Shown: positions 1 through 8,931 of the stretch, one piece after another
How positions within the stretch are numbered: position 1 is the first letter of the stretch
How the letters are laid out: every line of letters starts with the position of its first letter
Assembly: GCA_943908365.1 (NCBI GenBank)
Contig: CALTTH010000012.1
Coordinates: 10,032-74,031, forward strand
Reading direction: 5' to 3'
Source of the DNA: an uncultured Hyphomicrobiales bacterium
GTDB lineage: Bacteria; Pseudomonadota; Alphaproteobacteria; Rhizobiales; Rhizobiaceae
Length of the DNA: 64,000 bases
The notes under the pieces: generated by a model
The model's input: the letters and a program-made list of their open reading frames with translations, nothing else
What the model was told of the DNA's origin: nothing
Databases searched by the model: none
Program-made: the position numbers and the translations under genes

Positions 1-1518
1 GCTAATCTCCGAGGCCGTGAACGCGCCTGGCTGGTCTTTGGCGTTGAAGACAAGACGCGAGTGGTGGTCGGCACATCCTACAAGGAAAAGCCGGACCATC
101 TTCAGGCGGACAAAAATTCCATTCTCAATGGCACCGGCAGTTTTACGGTTCGTGAAATCTATGTGCTGAACCATGCGGATGGCCGGGTGGTTTTATTCGA
201 AATTCCGGCCGCGCCGCGCGGCATGCCTATCAACTGGAACGGCCACTATTACGGTCGGGCAGGTGAGAGCCTCGTTGCCCTTGGTCATGACAAGCTAGAC
301 GAGATCCGCGACCAGACCCTCGCAACTGATTGGACGGCGCAGCTTGTCGAGGGTGCGAGTATAGCGGACTTGGACGCCGAGGCGCTGAAGGTTGCGCGCC
401 AACGGTTTGCCGCCAAGCATGCCAACCGTTTTAACGCCGAGGACATTGCTGGCTGGAACGATGGAGCCTTCCTGGACCGAGCCAAGCTGACACAGAATGG
501 TGCAATCACCCGCGCCGCGCTTCTGTTGCTCGGCAAACCGGAATCCGTTTGGAGGCTCAGTCCGCATCCTGCCGAAATCACCTGGAAGCTTGAAGGCGAA
601 GAGCGTGCCTACGAGCACTTCGGGCCGCCCTTCTTGCTTGCCACCTCCCAGATCTTCAGCCGTATTCGCAACATCCAAATGCGGTTGCTGCCGGAAAATG
701 AGCTGCTTCCGCACGAGGTATCAAAATACGATCAGAGGGTCGTGCTCGAAGCGCTCCACAACTGCATAGCCCATCAGGATTACGCTCGTTCGGCCAGGAT
801 TGTTGTTACGGAACGGCTGGACCGGCTTATCCTGGAGAATGAGGGGGCCTTCTTCGAAGGGCAGCCGGATGATTATGTTTTGGGAGATCGGGTGCCTCGT
901 CGGTATCGCAACCCCTTTCTGATCAATGCCATGACCGAGCTGAACATGATCGATCACATGGGCTATGGCATTCAGGATATCTATCGCCGTCAGCGCGAGC
1001 GCTTCCTGCCTCTGCCTGACTATGATCTGACGGAATCGGAGGTGGTTCGCCTGACCATCCACGGCCGGGTTGTCGATGAGGCCTACAGCCAGTTGCTGAT
1101 GCAGCAGACCGGACTACCGCTCGCCGATGTTTTGGCGCTGGACCGGGTTCAGAAGCATCTGTCGATCACCGATGACGCCGTAAGGCATCTCAAGCAGGTG
1201 CGCCTGATCGAAGGGCGCAAACCCAACTTCTTCATATCAGCCAGTGTCGCCGATGCGACCTCGCAGAAAGCCCAATACATCAAGTCGCGGGCATTCGACG
1301 ATTACCATTATGAAGAGATGGTCGTCGGATATTTACGAGAGTTCGGACACGCCTCACGTAAGGAGCTGGATGAGCTTCTAAGGAAGAAGCTCAGTGATGT
1401 GCTGAACGAAACTCAGAAGACGCACAAAATTGGCAATCTTTTGAGTGCTTTACGCAGGAAGGGGCGAATTCGTAATTTCGGCTCGACCGCCTCTCCCGAA
1501 TGGCGTCTCGTGGAATAA
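1..1518 (+). CDS. Schlafen/AlbA_2-type ATP-binding protein, 5' end outside window
   Basis: The frame is open from base 1, so the true start lies upstream; the GTG at 61 is internal. The first residues (RGRERAWLVFGVEDK) continue into an AlbA_2/Schlafen-like putative DNA-binding domain. The middle and C-terminal part looks like a GHKL-type ATPase domain (HATPase_c_4), with an N-box-like HNCIAHQDY and a GYGI glycine motif. The C-terminus resembles winged-helix sequence. Proteins of this kind often sit between the Mod and Res genes of type III restriction-modification loci, and here a res gene follows 63 bp downstream on the same strand. A regulatory or accessory role in that system is inferred from position only. 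The family is well supported; the function is not. Confidence 0.8.
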   Translation, partial: ANLRGRERAWLVFGVEDKTRVVVGTSYKEKPDHLQADKNSILNGTGSFTVREIYVLNHADGRVVLFEIPAAPRGMPINWNGHYYGRAGESLVALGHDKLDEIRDQTLATDWTAQLVEGASIADLDAEALKVARQRFAAKHANRFNAEDIAGWNDGAFLDRAKLTQNGAITRAALLLLGKPESVWRLSPHPAEITWKLEGEERAYEHFGPPFLLATSQIFSRIRNIQMRLLPENELLPHEVSKYDQRVVLEALHNCIAHQDYARSARIVVTERLDRLILENEGAFFEGQPDDYVLGDRVPRRYRNPFLINAMTELNMIDHMGYGIQDIYRRQRERFLPLPDYDLTESEVVRLTIHGRVVDEAYSQLLMQQTGLPLADVLALDRVQKHLSITDDAVRHLKQVRLIEGRKPNFFISASVADATSQKAQYIKSRAFDDYHYEEMVVGYLREFGHASRKELDELLRKKLSDVLNETQKTHKIGNLLSALRRKGRIRNFGSTASPEWRLVE

Positions 1519-1581
1519 ATCACGAACATCCTACGAAAGCTCTACGAGAGTTACGAAAGAAATTAAGAAAGCCGACGTCCT

Positions 1582-4500
1582 ATGAAGCTCAAATTCAAGG
1601 TTCAGCCATACCAGACCAATGCCGTCGAGGCAGTCGTTGATTGCTTCGAGGGGCAAATCAAATCAGATGCTTTGAGCTACCGGATCGATCCAGGTCGCAA
1701 GGCGCAAACGAGCGCTTTCGAGGAAGGCTTCAAGAACGCCGACTTTTCGATCAGCGAGGCACAAATCCTTGAAAACATCCGCAAGGTTCAGCGGCGCCAG
1801 AACCTGCCGCTGTCTCAGTCCCTGACCGACTTTACCACGTTCAACCCACGCGGCGAGCGCGTCGCCGTTGCTGCCGCTTACAAAAGGGATGCCGTCGCGG
1901 CAACACGCGTGCATCTCGACGTCGAGATGGAAACCGGCACCGGCAAGACATACTGCTATATCAAGACCATTTTCGAGATGAACAAGCGCTACGGCTGGTC
2001 GAAGTTCATCATCATAGTGCCTTCGATTGCCATCCGCGAGGGCGTGGCGAAGTCGCTGCAGATTACGGCAGATCACTTCACAGAAGGCTATGGCAAGAAA
2101 GCGCGGTTCTTCACCTACAACTCGAAGCGCCTGCATGAGCTCGAAAGCTTCTCGTCCGATGCCGGCATCAATGTGATGATCATCAACATCCAGGCGTTCA
2201 ATGCGCGTGGAGCAGACAATCGTCGTATCTATGACGAGCTGGACGACTTCCAGTCACGAAAGCCGATCAATGTCATCGCGTCGAACCGTCCGATTCTGAT
2301 TCTCGACGAGCCTCAGAAAATGGAGGGGGCAGCAACTACTGAAGCCCTGCCGAAGTTCAAGCCCCTGATGATCCTGCGATACTCGGCCACGCACAAGACG
2401 CAGCACAACCGGATTCATCGCCTCGATGCTCTCGACGCCTATAACCAGAAGCTGGTGAAAAAGATTGCTGTCCGCGGCATCCAGGCACGCGGTCTGGCAG
2501 GCACAAACGCCTACCTCTATCTTGAAGGGATCGAGATCTCGAAGAAGGCTCCGGTGGCCCGGATCGAGCTGGAGCTGAAGCTGGCCTCGGGCGAAATCAA
2601 GCGTCAGCTTCGCCGCGTGGAGTTCAAGGACGATCTCTTTGCCTTGTCCGGCGAGCTCGATCAGTATCGGGGTCTCACGGTCAGCCAGATCGACGCGGTC
2701 AGTGAAACGGTCGAATTTACGAACGGGGTAGTCCTCAAGGCGGGAGAGCCCAATGGCGACGTCTCCGAGCGAGACATTCGCCGGATCCAGATTCGTGAGA
2801 CGATTAAGGCGCATATGGAAAAGGAGAAGCAGCTCCATTCCCGCGGGATCAAGGTGCTTTCCCTATTCTTCATCGACGAGGTCGCGAAGTACCGGGACTA
2901 CAGCCAGCCTGACGAGCGTGGTGAATATGCTCGCGTTTTTGAGGAGGAATATGCCCTTCTCAAGGAGGAATATCTGTCCGAGCTTGCGATCGACAACGAG
3001 GCCTACCGAAAATATCTGGCCGGTATCGATCCTGCGAAGACTCACAACGGCTATTTCTCGATCGACAAGAAGACAAACCGCCTCAAGGACCCCGATGTCG
3101 CCAAGACGGGGGACAATAAGGGGCAATCTGAGGATCCAGACGCCTATGACCTCATTCTGAAGGACAAGGAGAGGCTGCTATCGTTTGCAGAGCCGACCCG
3201 GTTCATCTTCTCCCACTCCGCGTTGCGTGAGGGCTGGGACAATCCGAACGTCTTCGTGATGTGCATGTTGAAGCACAGCGAGAACCAAATCTCGCGGCGC
3301 CAGGAGGTCGGTCGCGGTCTGCGTTTGAGCGTGGACCAGAACGGCGATCGCATGGACAATCCGGTCACTGTGCACGACATCAACGTGCTGACGGTGGTCG
3401 CCAGCGAAAGCTACAGGAATTTTGTGGATGCGCTTCAGAAGGAAATGGTCGAAGCGCTGACTGCCCGACCGCGTCAGGCGAACGAGGAGTATTTCAAGGG
3501 TAAGCTCATTCAGGCGGATGGCGCGCCGATCGAGGTATCGTCCGACATGGCAGCGGGCATCGAGTTCTATCTCGTGCAAAACGGCTATGTTGACCGGCAG
3601 AAGAACATCACTGAAAAGTATCAAAGCGCCCGTGAGAACGGGACGCTGGCTGGGCTACCGGAAGATTTGAAGTCCTACACCGACCAGATCGTGGAACTGA
3701 TTGACGGCGTCTTCAATGAACGGCAGTTGCCAAAGATGCAGGACGACCGCCGCTCGAAGCGCAACCCGCTGAATGACAACTTCCACCGGAGGGAATTTCA
3801 GGAGCTCTGGAGGCGTATCAACCAGAAGGCAGTCTACAAGGTCGAGTTCGAGCCGGCGGAACTGATCCGCAAGAGCATCAGCGCGCTGGACAGCCATCTT
3901 CGAGTGACACCGCTGCAATATACGGTCACCGCAGGCACGCAACGAGACGGGTTGACCTATGACGCGGTCGGGGATGGCAAGAGCTTCCGCGAAAATGAGC
4001 AGGAGACGTACCAGGCCGAAACGGTTGTCTCGCTCGTCAAGTACGATTTGCTGGCAAAGCTAGCAGAAGGGACCCAACTCACCCGCCAGACCATCGCGGA
4101 GATCCTGTCTGGGATCCAGTCGAGTGTGTTCGGCCAATTCAAGCAGAACCCGGAACACTTTATCAGCGAAGCTTCCCGCCTGATCATCGAGCAAAAGGCT
4201 ACCATGGTCATCGAGCGGCTGACATACGATGCAGTCGCGGAACGCTACGACGCCGACATTTTTACAGCCAGCCAGACCGTCCAGGATTTCTCGCGAGCCA
4301 GCGAAAAACTGAAGAAGAATGTCTACGACTATGCGCTCCTAGATTCGGACACGGAGCGCAAGTTCGTCGAGCAGTTGGACGCCAGCAACGAGATCGTCGT
4401 CTACGCGAAGCTTCCGAGAGGCTTTGCGATCCCGACTCCTGTAGGTGACTACAATCCGGACTGGGCCATCTCGTTCAAAGAAGGGGCGGTGCGCCACATT

Positions 4501-4683
4501 TACTTTGTCGCGGAGACGAAGGGCACCTTGTCATCTCTGAAGCTTCGCGAGTTCGAAAGTACCAAGATCGAATGTGCCCGGAGGTTCTTTGAGAAGATCG
4601 GAAGCTCAGTGACTGCAGACCAGGTGAAGTATGATGTGGTAACGGACTTCTCGCGTCTCATGGACGTAGTGAGGAGCGCATGA
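1582..4683 (+). CDS. res: Type III restriction enzyme Res subunit (helicase-nuclease)
   Basis: This 1033-residue protein has a superfamily 2 translocase core followed by a nuclease. Walker A is GTGKT at about residues 119-123 and motif II is DEPQ at 242-245. Motif III is SAT at 268-270 and motif VI is QEVGRGLR at 574-581. Near the C-terminus, PDW (959-961) followed by ETKG (978-981) fits the PD-(D/E)xK endonuclease site of type III Res subunits. All key residues are present and the length is normal, so it looks functional. Res cleaves only as a complex with Mod, and no mod gene is seen here; it would be expected left of base 1. A defence role is known for the family. Confidence 0.92.
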   Translation: MKLKFKVQPYQTNAVEAVVDCFEGQIKSDALSYRIDPGRKAQTSAFEEGFKNADFSISEAQILENIRKVQRRQNLPLSQSLTDFTTFNPRGERVAVAAAYKRDAVAATRVHLDVEMETGTGKTYCYIKTIFEMNKRYGWSKFIIIVPSIAIREGVAKSLQITADHFTEGYGKKARFFTYNSKRLHELESFSSDAGINVMIINIQAFNARGADNRRIYDELDDFQSRKPINVIASNRPILILDEPQKMEGAATTEALPKFKPLMILRYSATHKTQHNRIHRLDALDAYNQKLVKKIAVRGIQARGLAGTNAYLYLEGIEISKKAPVARIELELKLASGEIKRQLRRVEFKDDLFALSGELDQYRGLTVSQIDAVSETVEFTNGVVLKAGEPNGDVSERDIRRIQIRETIKAHMEKEKQLHSRGIKVLSLFFIDEVAKYRDYSQPDERGEYARVFEEEYALLKEEYLSELAIDNEAYRKYLAGIDPAKTHNGYFSIDKKTNRLKDPDVAKTGDNKGQSEDPDAYDLILKDKERLLSFAEPTRFIFSHSALREGWDNPNVFVMCMLKHSENQISRRQEVGRGLRLSVDQNGDRMDNPVTVHDINVLTVVASESYRNFVDALQKEMVEALTARPRQANEEYFKGKLIQADGAPIEVSSDMAAGIEFYLVQNGYVDRQKNITEKYQSARENGTLAGLPEDLKSYTDQIVELIDGVFNERQLPKMQDDRRSKRNPLNDNFHRREFQELWRRINQKAVYKVEFEPAELIRKSISALDSHLRVTPLQYTVTAGTQRDGLTYDAVGDGKSFRENEQETYQAETVVSLVKYDLLAKLAEGTQLTRQTIAEILSGIQSSVFGQFKQNPEHFISEASRLIIEQKATMVIERLTYDAVAERYDADIFTASQTVQDFSRASEKLKKNVYDYALLDSDTERKFVEQLDASNEIVVYAKLPRGFAIPTPVGDYNPDWAISFKEGAVRHIYFVAETKGTLSSLKLREFESTKIECARRFFEKIGSSVTADQVKYDVVTDFSRLMDVVRSA

Positions 4684-4716
4684 AGTCTGACTCGACTGCG
4701 CTGTGGAGCTATACCA

Positions 4717-5640
4717 ATGATCCCTGACTATCAGACTTTAATGCTGCCGGTTCTGCACCTTGCCGCCGAAGCAGAAACCCGCGTGGCCGATGTTGCCGAA
4801 CGCATTGCCGATGACCTTGGCTTGACCCAGGAGGAGCGCGACGAGATGCTGCCAAGTGGCCGCCAGCGCGTGCTGCACAATCGCATCCACTGGGCCAAAT
4901 TCTATATGAGCAAGGCAGGCCTCATCGCCTCGCCTACACGTGGTCGTTTTGTTGCAACTGACAAGGGCAAGGCGCTGCTGGCGAAATCCCCGGAACGCAT
5001 CGACGTGGCTCTTCTGATGCAGGAGCCTGAGTTTCGCGAATTCTACAAAAACGAAAGTACGGCTGCGCAAGAGGTTGGTATTCCTGCCAAGACCACCCAA
5101 GACACCTCTGCCAGGACGACGCCGGAAGAGCAGATTGATGCCGCTTATGTGTCTCTGCAGGCGGCCCTGCGCGATGAATTGCTTCAGCGCATCCTCTCCA
5201 ACAGTCCTACTTTTTTCGAGCAGCTTATCGTCGATCTCCTGGTTGCCATGGGCTATGGTGGTAGCCACAAGGACGCCGCTACCCAGCTCGGTCGCTCCGG
5301 CGACGGCGGTGTCGATGGCATCATCAACGAGGATCGCCTTGGCCTCGACCGCATCTATATCCAGGCCAAGCGCTATGCGCCCGGCAATCCCGTCGGCCGT
5401 CCGGATGTCAACGGCTTCGTTGGCAGCCTCGTCGGCCTCGGCGCCACTAAGGGCGTTTTCGTCACCACTTCCACCTTCAGCCAGCCTGCGCGAGACTACG
5501 TCAGGCATCTGTCGCAGCGCGTCATCCTCATTGATGGGCAGGAACTGGCCGACCTGATGATCGAACACGGCGTCGGCGTCCGCAGCTATCGCACGGTCGA
5601 GTTCAAGCGGCTGGACGAGGATTTCTTCGGCGAGGAGTGA
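4717..5640 (+). CDS. mrr: Mrr-family restriction endonuclease
   Basis: This 307-residue protein has a winged-helix N-terminal region (Mrr_N, about 1-95) and a C-terminal Mrr catalytic domain. The nuclease core is visible as GDGGVDG, with the catalytic Asp about residue 200, followed by YIQAKRY with Q216-x-K218. This is the D...QxK form of the PD-(D/E)xK fold. Mrr-type enzymes cut modified DNA or act as general restriction nucleases. The start is supported by GGAG eight bases upstream of the ATG. It follows res by 33 bp and is probably cotranscribed. Whether it works with Res or independently cannot be seen. Confidence 0.9.
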   Translation: MIPDYQTLMLPVLHLAAEAETRVADVAERIADDLGLTQEERDEMLPSGRQRVLHNRIHWAKFYMSKAGLIASPTRGRFVATDKGKALLAKSPERIDVALLMQEPEFREFYKNESTAAQEVGIPAKTTQDTSARTTPEEQIDAAYVSLQAALRDELLQRILSNSPTFFEQLIVDLLVAMGYGGSHKDAATQLGRSGDGGVDGIINEDRLGLDRIYIQAKRYAPGNPVGRPDVNGFVGSLVGLGATKGVFVTTSTFSQPARDYVRHLSQRVILIDGQELADLMIEHGVGVRSYRTVEFKRLDEDFFGEE

Positions 5641-5675
5641 GGACCGGGTTTCTAGCGGAAATTATTTCCGCCTCG

Positions 5676-6611
5676 TCACCCCTTGAACACTTGTCTGCGG
5701 TGATATTGCAGAAACTGCGAATGTGGCCGCTCGTCCGGGCGTGACGGCACAAGCAGGCGCCGCTCTGAATTGATGAGGCGCGTGATGGTATCCGGAACGC
5801 CGCCACTCGCGATCAGCAGGCTGTAATCGTCATCGACCGAGATCATGCCACGGTCGAACATCCAGTGCACGGTGCCGGAGCGCGCGAGGCCGTTTCGTAC
5901 GCTGTCTGGCCCCCGGTCGGCCACTGGGCGAATATGCGCCGCCTGAACCTCGGAACGGCCGCCGCCATTGATGAGCTTCAGGCCCGTGACGGCGCAGGTG
6001 TCGTGATAGGCCGCTTTGATCGCTGCAGAAAACGCCCTGTCCCGGAAAGGACGCTGCACGACTTGGGCGACGATCCGGTGGTCGATACTGTCGATCTCGT
6101 ATGGCATCTGCGGATTGTCACCAAAGCCGAGGCGCGCTTCTTCCGCTGGATCGGGCACCGGACGTTCCCGATCCCGTCGCCCGAGCACATGCGCGAAGCC
6201 AGCAGCGAGGATCAGATCGTATTCCTCATCCGGGATGTTGCGCACGGCGCGCCCAAAGGCCCCCTTGTTCGTGGAGCCGTCTTCTTTGCGCAGGCCGCTC
6301 TCATAGTAGTGCGCCCCTTCCTTGAAGAAGACGGCGTGGTCGAAGGGCAGAAAGTCGTCGACCAGCGCGTAAAAATGGTCAGTCTTTGACGGATCCTCGG
6401 TGATGTCGATGATCCGGGCCGTCGCGAAATAAGCCTGCCTGCCGCCTGTCTTCATCACATCGCCGCTCGGCCGCCGTGGCTCATAGTAGACGATCCAGTC
6501 CCCCCGCGCGGCCTCGACTTGGCGCAGATAGGTTCGCGGGAAATGGTATCGCTGTTCCGGGAGATCGTCGTAGGTCGGATCGATCTTGGTGGTGAGTATG
6601 GCCTTCGCCAT
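5676..6611 (-). CDS. HNH endonuclease (HNH_2-like)
   Basis: This 311-residue protein has an HNH nuclease motif in its C-terminal third. C206 starts the region (CAVTGLKL), H226 lies in AAHIRP, N240 in the middle and H249 in TVHWMFDRG. The N-terminal 170 residues are an uncharacterised domain often fused to this HNH type in proteobacteria. The gene converges on mrr, with 35 bp between the stop codons. Location with two other restriction nucleases suggests a defence role, which is inference. No cognate methyltransferase is visible. Only a weak ribosome site precedes the ATG. Confidence 0.82.
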   Translation of the reverse strand: MAKAILTTKIDPTYDDLPEQRYHFPRTYLRQVEAARGDWIVYYEPRRPSGDVMKTGGRQAYFATARIIDITEDPSKTDHFYALVDDFLPFDHAVFFKEGAHYYESGLRKEDGSTNKGAFGRAVRNIPDEEYDLILAAGFAHVLGRRDRERPVPDPAEEARLGFGDNPQMPYEIDSIDHRIVAQVVQRPFRDRAFSAAIKAAYHDTCAVTGLKLINGGGRSEVQAAHIRPVADRGPDSVRNGLARSGTVHWMFDRGMISVDDDYSLLIASGGVPDTITRLINSERRLLVPSRPDERPHSQFLQYHRRQVFKG

Positions 6612-7015
6612 GGGATGGACTTGCTCTCAATTGTCTAACTTGTCGGCCCAGCTTTGGTACCAGGTGGCAGGCCGATTTGAAAAGACCCGAATGCTCCAGC
6701 CGTTCCAGTCCTGCCGCAGGGAGGCAGTGCGCGTATTAAGTGTAATTAATACTTGCGTTATCAGAAGTGAAAAATTTTTTGCTGATGCAAATATGAATTA
6801 TAACGACGTATACTAAAGTAATTATTGATGCATAAATCAGTAATATATTTGGAAACAATTTATTGCGAAACTCACGATTGCTTTCATATGGCTCGTATAT
6901 TTGAGACAATAGAGGGTTAAAGGCGGTTATGCTTTTACGAATATCCCTCTTACATGGAGATGACCATCAATAAGACTGCCAAAGCTTCCGCTCTCTCGTC
7001 CGCCGCCTACACCTT
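6612..7015. other. AT-rich intergenic stretch, no gene seen
   Basis: Bases 6770-6950 are strikingly AT-rich compared with the surrounding DNA and contain only short, unconvincing frames. The stretch lies between the HNH gene and the broken end of the integrase. It may hold the HNH promoter, but I cannot pick out a convincing -35/-10 pair. Confidence 0.5.
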
Positions 7016-7888
7016 CTACGAAATCAACGCTGTCGCGGTACCTGTCCTGAACAGGGTATTCATCTTTGAGGTGCCGATTGGTGTTGCCTTGCGTGGGCTA
7101 GCCGCCGTCTTTGGAATTCTGATTTTTGCCCCCGCGAAAGGGTCCGTGAACCCGCCAGCGGTGATATGCGACCGGATCGCCGCTTTGATCACGGCGAGAT
7201 AGCCTTCCTGCAGGGTTTTCTCAGCCAAGGGCTTCAGGTGCAAATCCTTGTTGTCCTCGATGACCTGCCAGGGCGTGAGCTCCGGATCCCGTTGATTATT
7301 GTCACCCGGCCAGTACTGCATGTAATTGACGAAGGCCTGAAGGTCCGCTGGCACATACGTGTCGACAGGGTGGTCGCCAATCAGTTCGATAAATAGCGCG
7401 AGGCGACTCTGTGCTGTCGAAAGATCGCGTTCAATGTTAGCGCCGCCTCCGAGGCGTCGCGCGGCGATATATGTCGGGATCACATCGGTCAGTCTCGGCT
7501 GAGACGACCTCGGACGTTTAACTGTCCTGCGATCCAGCTCAAAGGCCGGGATGAGCCTCCCCTGAGCATCGCGACGGGTGCCGTCGTCATCCGGCAGGGG
7601 TTGAGGGGGTGCCTGTCCTCTATCCGTCTCCCGTTGTGGCAACGACGATGCCGTAGACGGGGGAATGGTCGGAACCTGTTTCGACACACCGTCCGAGAGC
7701 GCGGACGACGCCGCGAGTTTTGCAAGGGCGGACTGCTTCAGCATGTCCGCGTGGCCCACCACAAGTTCATTAAAGGGTTCGCCGCGGGCCTGCAGTTCCA
7801 GTTCCCGGTTCAGGCTGACGAGGTCACGGATGCCTGCAGTCTTCTGCAATTCGGCAACCGGGATTGGCGCGTCCGAGCGGTCGATCAT
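7016..7888 (-). pseudogene. Tyrosine integrase remnant, central part
   Basis: The translation has the SAM-like core-binding region of rhizobial tyrosine integrases (LFIELIGDHPVDTY, then a segment ending near KMNTLFRTG). It stops at 7016, before any of the catalytic R...HxxR...Y residues, so the catalytic domain is gone. The break seems to fall near 7050, where integrase-like sequence gives way to unrelated residues. Its 5' end overlaps the stop of the N-terminal fragment by ATGA, which fits a frameshift in one ancestral gene. It cannot be a working recombinase. Confidence 0.75.
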
Positions 7889-8274
7889 TTGGAGATAGCC
7901 TTCAGCGCGCCCTTCATCTCTATGACGGCGTCAAGAGCCCGCATCTCGCCATCTTCATCTTGCATGCCTTTGCCGTGCCTCATCTCATCGAACATCAACC
8001 TGGCCTTCGCCGCCAGAAGGTCGGCTAACAGCCTGGCGCGCCTGTGGGAGCAGGCACCGAGGCTGAGCCGCAACGGAGGAATAGCACATGTGCCGCCGCT
8101 CGTCTTTGGCAGCTTGATCTGGAAGATGTAGACGGAGCCTGATTTGGCAAGATAGGGACCGGGTCCCCTGCCTTTGGGCTTTGCAGACGGCGTCTGATTC
8201 GACGCTTCGGGCGATACCCCGACGTGTACCGGAAGGTGACCGGGCGCGATACCTGCATGGATTTCACTCCTCAA
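7885..8274 (-). pseudogene. Tyrosine integrase remnant, N-terminal part (DUF6538-like)
   Basis: Residues such as PYLAKSGSVYIFQIKLP and LRLSLGACSHRRARLLADL match the N-terminal arm-binding region of integrases whose first domain is DUF6538. The stop TGA shares bases with the ATG of the next fragment, so the ancestral gene was probably split by a frameshift at about 7885. The start is not well defined; the first 40 residues look non-conserved. The fragment begins 75 bp from the 3' end of tRNA-Ser, the usual place for an island integrase gene. Confidence 0.7.
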
Positions 8275-8327
8275 GAGCCGCTGGCGAGCAGAGGTTTTAC
8301 GAGGAAATCCAAGGATTTGCAGGTAAC

Positions 8328-8358
8328 TGGCGGAGAGTGATTACAACTTGGCGGAGAG
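8328..8358. repeat. Short direct repeat of the tRNA-Ser 3' end
   Basis: TGGCGGAGAG occurs at 8328-8337 and again at 8349-8358, where it forms the CCA end, discriminator base and start of the acceptor stem of tRNA-Ser. The copies are 21 bases apart in the same orientation. A duplicated tRNA 3' end is what an old attachment site looks like, but ten bases is short. Confidence 0.45.
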
Positions 8359-8438
8359 GGTGGGATTCGAACCCACGATACCCTTGCAGGTATGCCGCAT
8401 TTCGAGTGCGGTGCATTCGACCACTCTGCCACCTCTCC
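8349..8438 (-). tRNA. tRNA-Ser (anticodon CGA)
   Basis: On the minus strand the acceptor stem GGAGAGG pairs with CCTCTCC and is followed by discriminator G and an encoded CCA (8351-8349). The anticodon loop is CTCGAAA, giving anticodon CGA. The T loop GTTCGAATC and a long variable arm, typical of serine tRNAs, are present. The 3' end faces the integrase remnant and the restriction genes, marking the right boundary of the island. Confidence 0.95.
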
Positions 8439-8439
8439 G

Positions 8440-8931
8440 GCGCGCTGTGGTAAGCGGGCCGTTCATAGCCAGAGCCATGGCGCCATGCAAGCGTAAAATT
8501 CTGTTTTGTCTTGAAAACCACGCGAATTGCGATCCTGGGAATAGGTAGGGTTTCGATATCACGCCGGCTAAGGAGTCTTGGAGTTCGGTAAGCCTCTGTA
8601 TTCCAAAGTTTCGACCTCGAGCAACAGCACGTCCGCGCGTGGCAACGTGTCCTCTAGGCAGTTCAGTAAGCGCCTCCAGGGGCGTTCAAACGCAGTGTCG
8701 GAAATCCATGCCGTCTGCGACCCTTTGCCTATTGGCGGGCTCTCTGGCACGTTCATTTGTATTCGGCTATTGTGCCTCTGATTTGAATGAGGTCACGGCA
8801 TGGAGTGGTCGCTGCCGGCAACGGCAACGCTGACTTTCGTCGGGACCAACTAGGATTTTGGTACTCGGATTTTATAGTTGCGGTTGGCGTGTTCGGGAAC
8901 GATGCTGCCTTGATACGCTTGCTCCAAGGGG
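8440..8931. other. Intergenic region between tRNA-Ser and the sensor kinase
   Basis: Two overlapping frames of about 60 codons on opposite strands (8568-8781) show no recognisable protein and no ribosome site, so I do not call them genes. The stretch must hold promoters for tRNA-Ser (leftward) and the kinase (rightward), but no clear consensus is visible. Confidence 0.4.

Noticed and set aside
6954..7202. Plus-strand frame of 82 codons beginning METTINKT-like residues
   Set aside because: It runs antisense to the integrase remnant for most of its length, has no recognisable family and no clear ribosome site.
8568..8781. Two overlapping frames of about 60 codons on opposite strands between tRNA-Ser and the kinase gene
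   Set aside because: Neither has a ribosome site or a recognisable domain, and they are mutual shadows.
8895..8922. GGAAC near 8898 as an EcfG promoter for the HWE kinase
   Set aside because: No GTT element occurs at the required 16-17 base spacing.
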